DNA from: an uncultured Prevotella sp.
Lineage (GTDB): Bacteria; Bacteroidota; Bacteroidia; Bacteroidales; Bacteroidaceae
Direction of reading: 5' to 3'
Assembly (NCBI GenBank): GCA_947167845.1
Contig: CAMVJQ010000022.1
Span: forward strand, 1-36,578
Length of the DNA: 36,578 bases
The notes below the pieces were generated by a model that saw only the letters and a program-made list of their open reading frames with translations, was not told the origin of the DNA and searched no databases. The position numbers were made by a program, and so were the translations under genes. The stretch's first letter is position 1, and every line of letters starts with the position of its first letter. Below, piece after piece: positions 30,169 to 36,578 of the stretch.

Positions 30169-31478
30169 TTCTGCCGTATAAAGACATTGATGGGCGAGCC
30201 TGTCAACGTCCAGTTCTCACGGATCTTATTCTCCAGGAAGCGCTTATATGGCTCCTTGACGTACTGCGGCAGGTTGGCATAGAACACGAACGTGGGAATC
30301 TGCGTATCCGGCACCTGTGAGACGTACTTGATCTTGATGTACTTCCCCTTGATGGAAGGAGGCGGGAACGCCTCTATCAACGGCAGCATCACCTCATTCA
30401 ACTTAGTCGTGCCAATACGTGCCTTCCGATTGAGATAGACCTGCTTGGCCGTCTCCAGGACTTTGAAGATACGCTGCTTGGTCAGTGCCGAGGCGAAGAT
30501 GATGGGAAAGTCGACAAACGGCGCCATACGGTTCCGGATGGCTTTCTCGAAAGTATCTATGACAATCTGCGACTTCTCCTCCACCAGATCCCACTTGTTG
30601 ACCACCACCACCAGACTCTTGTTGTTCTTCTGGATCAGTTGGAAGATATTCATATCCTGGGCTTCGATACCACGGGTGGCGTCAATCATCAGGATACAGA
30701 CATCAGAATTCTCGATGGCACGGATAGAGCGCATCACACTGTAGAACTCCAAGTCTTCCGTCACCTTATTCTTACGACGGATGCCGGCCGTATCGACCAG
30801 ATAGAAATCGAAGCCGAACTTATCGTAGCGGGTATAGATGCTGTCACGGGTCGTACCGGCAATCTCAGTCACGATATTCCGCTCTTCACCGATGAAGGCA
30901 TTGATCAGGCTCGACTTGCCGGCATTTGGGCGCCCGACGACAGCAAATCGGGGTATGCCCTCTTCCAGTTCATCAGCACTCTTTTCCGGCAATTTTGCCA
31001 GCACTTCATCGAGCAGATCACCGGTACCGCTTCCTGTGGCAGCACTGATGCAATACGGATCGCCCAGTCCTAACTTATAGAACTCATACTGGTCATACAG
31101 TTGCTTGTTATCATCAGCCTTGTTGGCAACAAGCAGCACAGGCAACTTTGAGCGTCTCAGGATCTTTGCCACATCCTCGTCAAGATCAGTCATACCGCTC
31201 TTGATGTCAACGAGGAAAAGCACCAGGTCAGCCTCCTCCGTGGCAATGAGCACCTGCTTACGGATCTCCTCTTCAAAGATGTCATCGCTATTAACCACCC
31301 AGCCACCTGTATCAACGACAGAGAACTCCTTACCGTTCCACTCACACTTGCCATACTGCCGGTCACGGGTCGTTCCAGCCTCGTCGCTGACTATTGCCTG
31401 ACGCGTCTTCGTCAGACGATTAAAGAGTGTCGACTTGCCCACATTGGGCCTTCCCACAATCGCTACTAGATTTGCCAT
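30165..31478 (-). CDS. der: Ribosome biogenesis GTPase Der (EngA)
   Basis: A double-domain GTPase for 50S subunit maturation. Two G domains are visible in 437 residues: GRPNVGKS (8-15) with DTGG and NKAD, and GRPNAGKS (about 182-189) with DTAG and NKWD. A C-terminal KH-like domain follows ([20 protein letters not shown]). It starts 8 bp after era on the same strand. Confidence 0.97.
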   Translation of the reverse strand: MANLVAIVGRPNVGKSTLFNRLTKTRQAIVSDEAGTTRDRQYGKCEWNGKEFSVVDTGGWVVNSDDIFEEEIRKQVLIATEEADLVLFLVDIKSGMTDLDEDVAKILRRSKLPVLLVANKADDNKQLYDQYEFYKLGLGDPYCISAATGSGTGDLLDEVLAKLPEKSADELEEGIPRFAVVGRPNAGKSSLINAFIGEERNIVTEIAGTTRDSIYTRYDKFGFDFYLVDTAGIRRKNKVTEDLEFYSVMRSIRAIENSDVCILMIDATRGIEAQDMNIFQLIQKNNKSLVVVVNKWDLVEEKSQIVIDTFEKAIRNRMAPFVDFPIIFASALTKQRIFKVLETAKQVYLNRKARIGTTKLNEVMLPLIEAFPPPSIKGKYIKIKYVSQVPDTQIPTFVFYANLPQYVKEPYKRFLENKIRENWTLTGSPINVFIRQK

Positions 31479-31486
31479 ATACTCTA

Positions 31487-32368
31487 TTACTCAGGGTTAT
31501 ATCCAAAATGATTCAATTCTCTCTCCGACGACCGCCAGTCTTTGTCGACCTTTACGAAGACCTCAAGATATATTGATTTACCAAAGAACTTCTCGAGCGA
31601 CTTACGCGACTCAGTGCTCACTTTCTTCAAGGCTACGCCCTGATGGCCGATGATGATGCCCTTCTGAGAGTCACGCTCCACGTAAATGACCGCATTGATA
31701 TGAATATGCTTGTCGTCTTCCTTGAAACGCTCGACACCGACCTCCACAGAATAAGGAATCTCCTTGTCATAATAGAGCAGGATCTTCTCGCGGATGATTT
31801 CAGAGACGAAGAAACGGGCCGGCTTATCAGTCAACTGGTCCTTATCAAAGAAGGCTGGGCTCTCTGGCAACAGTTCCTGGATACGTTTCAGCAAGATATC
31901 CGTACCAAACTTATTCTTTGCCGAGATAGGCAGGATCTCCGCATTAGGCAACAGCCCATGCCATTTCTCCACGATATCGCCCAGAGACTTCTGGTCGCTC
32001 TGGTCTATTTTGTTTATCAGGAGCAGGACAGGCACCGTCATCCTTGAGACCTTGTCCAGGAAATCCCTGTTCTTCTCAGGATTTTCGACGACATCAGTCA
32101 CATACAGCAACACGTCCGCGTCCTGCAAGGCCGACTCCGAGAAGGCCAGCATGGACTCCTGCAACTTGTAATTGGGCTTTAACACACCGGGGGTATCAGA
32201 GAACACAATCTGCATCTCAGGCGTGTTGACAATGCCCATAATGCGATGGCGAGTAGTCTGTGCCTTGAAGGTCGCAATGGAAATGCGCTCACCGACGAGT
32301 TGATTCATCAGTGTCGACTTACCCACATTGGGATTTCCCACGATATTTACAAATCCTGCCTTATGCAT
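31487..32368 (-). CDS. era: GTPase Era
   Basis: A GTPase that binds the 3' end of 16S rRNA during 30S assembly. The 293 residues show GNPNVGKS (11-18), a switch region ending in [20 protein letters not shown] and the C-terminal KH domain with [16 protein letters not shown]. It is followed by der after 8 bp. A terminator separates it from fabH, so it probably has its own promoter within 32369-32438. Confidence 0.97.
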   Translation of the reverse strand: MHKAGFVNIVGNPNVGKSTLMNQLVGERISIATFKAQTTRHRIMGIVNTPEMQIVFSDTPGVLKPNYKLQESMLAFSESALQDADVLLYVTDVVENPEKNRDFLDKVSRMTVPVLLLINKIDQSDQKSLGDIVEKWHGLLPNAEILPISAKNKFGTDILLKRIQELLPESPAFFDKDQLTDKPARFFVSEIIREKILLYYDKEIPYSVEVGVERFKEDDKHIHINAVIYVERDSQKGIIIGHQGVALKKVSTESRKSLEKFFGKSIYLEVFVKVDKDWRSSERELNHFGYNPE

Positions 32369-32383
32369 AACCGCTTCTTAGAC

Positions 32384-32421
32384 AAAAAAACGCATTCTCT
32401 CGAGGAAGGATGCGTTTTTTC
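32384..32421. terminator. Terminator between fabH and era
   Basis: AAAAAACGCAT (32385-32395) pairs with ATGCGTTTTTT (32410-32420); A/T runs on both sides make it work in either direction. For the minus-strand genes it ends the yceD-rpmF-fabH transcript before era. Confidence 0.85.
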
Positions 32422-32438
32422 GTATTGTTTTCTTAAAG

Positions 32439-33446
32439 TTACTTATCACCATCGTATGCCCACTTATAGTAGGATGCGCCATGGACGAATCCTGCGCCGA
32501 AGGCCGTGAGAATCATATTATCTCCTTTCTTCAGCCTGGACTCATTGTCCCACAAAGCCAATGGTATCGTTGCCGCACTGGTGTTGCCATAATGCTCGAT
32601 ATTCACCATGACCTTATCCATCGGTACCTCCAGACGCTTAGCCACGGCTTCAATGATACGCATATTTGCCTGATGAGGGACTATCCATTGGATGTTATCC
32701 TTTGTCAGGCCGTTACGTTCTGCTATCAGTGCACAATCGTCACTCATACTCGTCACAGCATAACGGAACACTGTGCGCCCCTCCTGATACAGATAATGCA
32801 GCCTGTGATCAACAGTAAAATGCGAGGGAGGACATACCGAGCCGCCGGCCTTGATGTGCAGGAAGGGAAGCCCCTTGCCGTCAGCACGGAAATAAGAGTC
32901 CATCACACCGAGATTCTCCTCTTCGGTAGCCTCCAAGAGTACCGCAGCAGCCCCGTCGCCGAAGAGAGGGCAGGTCTGACGGTCCTTGTAGTCAGTCACT
33001 GACGACATCTTGTCCGCCCCGATGACGATGATTTTCTTATACCGGCCGCTCTGGATCATCGATGTGGCCACGTCCAATGAGTAGAGGAATCCACAGCATG
33101 CGCCCCAGAAATCGAATGCGAAGGCATTCTTCAGCCTGAGTTTTCCCAGCACGATGCTGGCTGTGGACGGAAATTTATAATCAGCAGTAGAAGTGGCGAC
33201 AATTAGAGCATCAATAGAATCCGGATCAACGCCTGTTTTCTGCATCACCTGCTTGGCGGCCTTACGCGCCATATAAGAAGTGCCGAGTCCCTCCTCTGTC
33301 AGGATACGGCGCTCCTTGATGCCCACACGCGTCATAATCCACTCATCATTGGTGTCTACCATTCTCGACAACTCCTCATTGGTGAGGACATAGTCGGGCA
33401 CATAGCCACCTACGCCTGTGATTATCGCGCTAATCTTATTGCTCAT
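32439..33446 (-). CDS. fabH: Beta-ketoacyl-ACP synthase III (FabH)
   Basis: Condenses acetyl-CoA-type primers with malonyl-ACP to start fatty acid synthesis. 335 residues with [12 protein letters not shown], the catalytic Cys in [17 protein letters not shown], His in [12 protein letters not shown] and Asn in [16 protein letters not shown]: a complete Cys-His-Asn triad. Its start overlaps the end of rpmF by 1 bp. plsX, which often sits between rpmF and fabH in other bacteria, is absent here. Confidence 0.96.
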   Translation of the reverse strand: MSNKISAIITGVGGYVPDYVLTNEELSRMVDTNDEWIMTRVGIKERRILTEEGLGTSYMARKAAKQVMQKTGVDPDSIDALIVATSTADYKFPSTASIVLGKLRLKNAFAFDFWGACCGFLYSLDVATSMIQSGRYKKIIVIGADKMSSVTDYKDRQTCPLFGDGAAAVLLEATEEENLGVMDSYFRADGKGLPFLHIKAGGSVCPPSHFTVDHRLHYLYQEGRTVFRYAVTSMSDDCALIAERNGLTKDNIQWIVPHQANMRIIEAVAKRLEVPMDKVMVNIEHYGNTSAATIPLALWDNESRLKKGDNMILTAFGAGFVHGASYYKWAYDGDK

Positions 33447-33637
33447 TACTCAGCGACTTCCTCCTCCTTCTTGATAGCGACCTTACCACGATAGTAGCCG
33501 CAAGTCGGGCATACCGTGTGATACACATAGTAGGCTCCGCAGTTGGGGCATACTGCCAGTGTTGGTGCTACAGCCTTGTCGTGCGTACGACGCTTGGCCT
33601 GACGGGTGCTTGATTGTCTTCTTTTAGGATGTGCCAT
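33446..33637 (-). CDS. rpmF: 50S ribosomal protein L32
   Basis: A 63-residue ribosomal protein. Typical start [17 protein letters not shown], then a zinc ribbon CPNCG ... CPTCG with all four Cys present, so the zinc-binding form. Located between the DUF177 gene and fabH, the conserved position. Confidence 0.96.
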   Translation of the reverse strand: MAHPKRRQSSTRQAKRRTHDKAVAPTLAVCPNCGAYYVYHTVCPTCGYYRGKVAIKKEEEVAE

Positions 33638-33668
33638 AATTCTATAATTCTTTTAATATTTAAACTTA

Positions 33669-34190
33669 TTACTCTTTTAACTTCAATAATGCGCTCCATC
33701 GGGGGTCTACGGGCTGGTCGGACGCCTCATCGCTGCTTCGGTCAGTTGAGAGTTCTTCCAGAACTTTGCTCATCGCAAGGTTGCACTTGCCAGGTGCATG
33801 CACATGCTTGATGGGTATAGCCAGCACCACAAACTCATAGATGAGCCACGACGTATCGAGTATTCCTTCGTCCTCAGGTAGCGTAATGACATCATCTTCC
33901 TCGGAGTAGACCGCACCAAGTTTCACTATCAGGCGATTGTCAGCCGATACCGGCTGATCCATGTCGTCGAGACAGCGGTCACAGGCCACGGTCACTGTGC
34001 CCTCGGTATGAAACTGGAGTTCGTAAAAGCCGGTTGCCTTGCGTATAGACAGCGACACATGCAATGCCCCATGCCTCAATTCCGAGCCGTCCAGAGCCTC
34101 AAAGAAACGGTCATCCAAGTCGAAATCCAAGGCTCTCTCAGCCTCTGTCAGGCTCTTCAAATCAATCTTAAAATGCTCTAAACTACACAT
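33669..34190 (-). CDS. DUF177 / YceD-family protein
   Basis: A 173-residue protein with the DUF177 hallmark VTVACDRCLDDM (CxxC) followed by LIVKLG and an acidic segment. The last part has DPRWSALLKL, the family's usual end. In other bacteria YceD is linked to 23S rRNA accumulation and co-occurs with rpmF, as here. First gene of the operon behind the promoter at 34210-34217. Confidence 0.9.
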   Translation of the reverse strand: MCSLEHFKIDLKSLTEAERALDFDLDDRFFEALDGSELRHGALHVSLSIRKATGFYELQFHTEGTVTVACDRCLDDMDQPVSADNRLIVKLGAVYSEEDDVITLPEDEGILDTSWLIYEFVVLAIPIKHVHAPGKCNLAMSKVLEELSTDRSSDEASDQPVDPRWSALLKLKE

Positions 34191-34209
34191 TTACTCATTA
34201 TTTGGGGTG

Positions 34210-34217
34210 CAAAGTTA
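34210..34217 (-). promoter_or_regulatory. -7 element of the yceD-rpmF-fabH promoter
   Basis: TAACTTTG on the minus strand, 20 nt before the DUF177 start codon. No exact TTTG at -33. Confidence 0.6.
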
Positions 34218-34303
34218 CGAATATTTTTTCAGATAAGACACAGATATTTCATTTTTTTATGTTTTTACCGAAAAAATGCCTCCCGGATTACACACATCAG
34301 GGG

Positions 34304-35491
34304 CTAAGTGTGCAATTCTATGCGGAAAACAGTGCCTTTCCCAACCTCCGACTGCTTCACGAAGATGCGTCCCTTGTGGTATTCCTCCACAATACGCTTC
34401 GCCAGTGAGAGGCCCAGACCCCAGCCGCGCTTCTTCGTCGTGAATCCTGGCGTAAACACATTCTTGATGTCCTTCTTGCGAATGCCCTTGCCATTGTCGG
34501 CTACCTCGATGGCCATCAGTCCGTTCTCATCGGTCAGCGTGATGTCTATCCTCCCCTTCCCCTCCATCGCGTCGACGGCATTCTTGCAGAGGTTCTCTAT
34601 CACCCACTCAAAGAGCGAGGCGTTCATCTTCACGATGACTTCATGGTCGGGCAGATGCCTGGTTATCTCCACTTTCTTCGACGTCCGTCTGTCCATGTAG
34701 TCCACCACGCGGTCGAGCACCTCATTCATGGATGCCTCTACGGGTTCCGGCAGCGACCCGATCTTCGAGAAGCGCTCGGCTATCCGTTCCAGCCGCTTCA
34801 CGTCCTTGTTCATCTCTGGTATCAGGTCGTCCTCCGGGTAGTTCTCCTTCAGGATTTCTACCCAAGCCATCAGACTGGAGATAGGCGTGCCCAACTGGTG
34901 GGCTGTCTCTTTCGAGAGTCCCACCCACACCTTATTCTGTTCCGCCTTCTTTGAAGCCAGCAGTGCAAAGATAGCCACGACGACGAATATCATCACGATG
35001 CCCAACTGCCAGTAAGGATACTGTGACAGCCTTTTCAGCAGTGTCGACTCATCATAGCACACCAGTTGATAGTCCTTATCCGCATCTGCCTGAAGCGTGT
35101 CTCCCCGCATGCCGTCCAACTGGATCTTGATATAGTTGCCGTCATTAAGCATCGACTTGGCATAGCGTGCCACATAGTCGGCAGAATCCTCCGCCGTACG
35201 CGCGTTCATATCTATATTACGGTAGTCTGTCACTTCTCCGTCCGCATCCATCACGATCACGGGGATGGTGTTGTTGCTCTGTATCACATTCAGCACCAGC
35301 GAGAGGTCCGTATTCTCATCAGCGCTGTTCAGCGTTCGAAGCGCCTCCGCCCAAGTCACCATCTTGTTGCGCTCCTCCTGCTGCAGGTCCGCCACCAGAT
35401 AGTGCGACACAATCAGCGACGCCATCGCAATCACGATGGCCGCCACCACAAGGATGATCTTCACCTGTCTGATTCTGTCAGTCCACTGCAT
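34304..35491 (-). CDS. Membrane sensor histidine kinase (orphan)
   Basis: 395 residues. Two membrane segments (11-31 and 161-180) frame a periplasmic sensor region of about 130 residues (VMDADGEVTDYRNIDM near 80-95). Then KETAHQLGTPISSLMAW carries the phospho-acceptor His198, followed by a HATPase with N box ENLCKNAVDAMEG, G1 VADNGKGI, F box FTPGFTTKK and G2 GWGLGLSLAKRIV. The HQLGTP form of the H box is common in Bacteroidota. No response regulator is adjacent, so its partner and signal are unknown. Confidence 0.92.
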   Translation of the reverse strand: MQWTDRIRQVKIILVVAAIVIAMASLIVSHYLVADLQQEERNKMVTWAEALRTLNSADENTDLSLVLNVIQSNNTIPVIVMDADGEVTDYRNIDMNARTAEDSADYVARYAKSMLNDGNYIKIQLDGMRGDTLQADADKDYQLVCYDESTLLKRLSQYPYWQLGIVMIFVVVAIFALLASKKAEQNKVWVGLSKETAHQLGTPISSLMAWVEILKENYPEDDLIPEMNKDVKRLERIAERFSKIGSLPEPVEASMNEVLDRVVDYMDRRTSKKVEITRHLPDHEVIVKMNASLFEWVIENLCKNAVDAMEGKGRIDITLTDENGLMAIEVADNGKGIRKKDIKNVFTPGFTTKKRGWGLGLSLAKRIVEEYHKGRIFVKQSEVGKGTVFRIELHT

Positions 35492-35563
35492 ACCTTATAT
35501 AAACGTGAAAGCCTCAGAGATATTGTTTAGGACAGTCAGTTCCTTTCAAAAAGTCCTCAAATA

Positions 35564-35595
35564 TTTGGCAGTCTCGGGAATAGTTAGTATCTTTG
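35564..35595 (+). promoter_or_regulatory. Promoter of the PDDEXK_2 nuclease gene
   Basis: TTTG at 35564-35567, a 20-nt spacer and TATCTTTG at 35588-35595, about 40 nt before the ATG at 35636. Canonical, so the gene is expected to be expressed. Confidence 0.8.
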
Positions 35596-35635
35596 CACCG
35601 ACAAACTGAAGTTAAACCCTTTAAATTTAATCATT

Positions 35636-36578
35636 ATGGGAAAAGAGAATTTGAAGCAACAGAAAGGAAATGCGACAATGAGAGGAAAGTATCTGGATCC
35701 GAAGGCCGACCTGACATTCAAGAAGATATTCGGCGAGCACCCGAATCTCGTCATAAGCCTGCTCAACGCCCTTCTCCCCCTGGAGGGCGACGAATACGTG
35801 GAGAGCATCGAATACTGGCCTGCAGACAAGATACCTGAGCGCACGACAGCCGAGAAGTACAGCATCGTCGACGTGTGCTGCAAGGACAACAAGAAGCGGG
35901 AGTTCATCGTCGAGATGCAGATGTCGTGGACGGAGGCTTTCAAGAAGCGCGTGCTCCTCAATGCGTCCAAGGCCTATGTGGCACAGTCCACGAAGGGCGG
36001 CGACTACGAGAGCCTCCAGCCCGTATATGCCCTGAACTTCGTCAACGAGGTGTTCCAGAAGGACGTGGACGACTATTACCACTACTACCATTTCGTGCAC
36101 GACAAGTACACGAACAAGGTGATCGACGGCCTGCACCTGATTTTCGTGGAACTGCCCAAATTCAAGCCCCAGACATTCTCTGAGAGGAAGATGCAGGTGC
36201 TGTGGCTCCGCTTCCTGACGGAGATCGACGAGCATACGCGCGAGGTGCCGGCGGAACTGCTTGAGAGCGAGGAGGTGAAGGAGGCCCTGGAAATCGTTGA
36301 GATTGCGGCATTCACAGATGCGGAGATGCGGGCCTACGACAAGTTCTGGGACAACGTCAGTGTCCAGAGGACTATTGAGAATGCCCTCAAGCGGGATGCG
36401 GAAAAGGCCAAGGCGGAGTATGAACAAGCCAAGGCCAAAATAGAGATTGTCAAGGCTGAATTAGAACAAGCAGAGGCTGACAAAGAGAAAGCAGAGGCTG
36501 ATAAAGAGAAAGCAGAGGCTGACAAAGAGAAAGCAGAGGCTGACAAAGAGAAAGCAGAGGCTGACAAAGAGAAAGCAG
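35636..36578 (+). CDS. PDDEXK_2 / Rpn-family nuclease ('transposase'), 3' end outside window
   Basis: An open frame of 314 codons without a stop before the window ends. Residues 18-50 (YLDPKADLTFKKIFGEHPN ... LLNALLPL) are the PDDEXK_2 start, and VDVCCKDNKKREFIVEMQM gives the D ... ExQ catalytic pattern of the PD-(D/E)XK fold. LHLIFVELPKF and WLRFLTE follow, as is usual. From about residue 245 the protein is an Ala/Lys/Glu coiled coil, ending in at least five exact heptads KAEADKE. Family members are called transposases but lack IS ends; Rpn relatives are DNases tied to recombination and phage defence. Confidence 0.88.
   Translation, partial: MGKENLKQQKGNATMRGKYLDPKADLTFKKIFGEHPNLVISLLNALLPLEGDEYVESIEYWPADKIPERTTAEKYSIVDVCCKDNKKREFIVEMQMSWTEAFKKRVLLNASKAYVAQSTKGGDYESLQPVYALNFVNEVFQKDVDDYYHYYHFVHDKYTNKVIDGLHLIFVELPKFKPQTFSERKMQVLWLRFLTEIDEHTREVPAELLESEEVKEALEIVEIAAFTDAEMRAYDKFWDNVSVQRTIENALKRDAEKAKAEYEQAKAKIEIVKAELEQAEADKEKAEADKEKAEADKEKAEADKEKAEADKEKA
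36470..36578 (+). repeat. 21-nt tandem repeat, at least 5.2 copies, at right edge
   Basis: Units at 36470-36490, 36491-36511, 36512-36532, 36533-36553 and 36554-36574 are identical apart from one C/T difference and encode the heptad AEADKEK. The array continues past the window, so the total copy number is unknown. Confidence 0.9.

Overview
The window looks like chromosome from a Prevotella-type member of the Bacteroidota. Evidence: promoters follow the Bacteroidota pattern (TTTG, about 20 nt, TAnnTTTG) at many genes; the gene set includes a Bacteroidota-style ParC, a DUF5683 protein, OmpA-like and collagen-like surface proteins, a PDDEXK_2 'transposase' nuclease and a CE8/CE7 pectin or hemicellulose esterase group; and copies of a G-rich palindromic repeat of the kind scattered through such genomes occur between genes. 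Assignments rest on reading motifs by eye; no database search was run.

Layout. 1-2264: a repeat-rich stretch with one predicted secreted or outer-membrane protein and, outside normal gene-calling limits, a 32-residue double-glycine-leader peptide gene with its own promoter and a strong downstream hairpin. 2265-4222 (minus): lpxB and surE. 4387-10603 (plus): a tight run of parA, parB, a DUF5683 protein, an MltD-like lytic transglycosylase and a bifunctional Rel (p)ppGpp enzyme. 10631-14099: a pectin methylesterase facing two secreted alpha/beta-hydrolase esterases. 14128-17234: a MerR-type regulator divergent from a small Cys/His-rich protein and a His-rich TonB-dependent receptor, probably for zinc or a related metal. 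17273-19924 (minus): alaS.

19925-21303 is a 1.4-kb non-coding island made of stacked repeats: a 317-bp segment bounded by 13-bp inverted repeats, holding three 15-bp palindromes at an exact 22-bp period; an 18-nt tandem repeat; a G-rich interspersed repeat; a 155-nt long inverted repeat; and a 415-bp internally deleted insertion sequence with 18-bp terminal inverted repeats and both ends of its transposase gene. It is followed by parC (21304-23997) and tRNA-Leu(UAG).

24381-29752 holds surface proteins: a collagen-like lipoprotein with a near-identical 126-bp tandem duplication, an OmpA-family protein, a secreted protein with a glycine/lysine-rich C-terminal tail and a beta-barrel-like protein. 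29767-34190 (minus) is a housekeeping cluster: DUF177/YceD, L32, FabH, terminator, Era, Der and a small lipoprotein. 34304-35491 (minus) is an orphan sensor histidine kinase. The window ends inside a PDDEXK_2/Rpn-like nuclease gene whose 3' part is a 21-nt tandem repeat encoding a charged heptad.

The observations most worth following are the micro double-glycine peptide at 1913-2011, the helically phased palindrome array at 20245-20351, and the deleted IS beside a long-hairpin element at 20664-21231.
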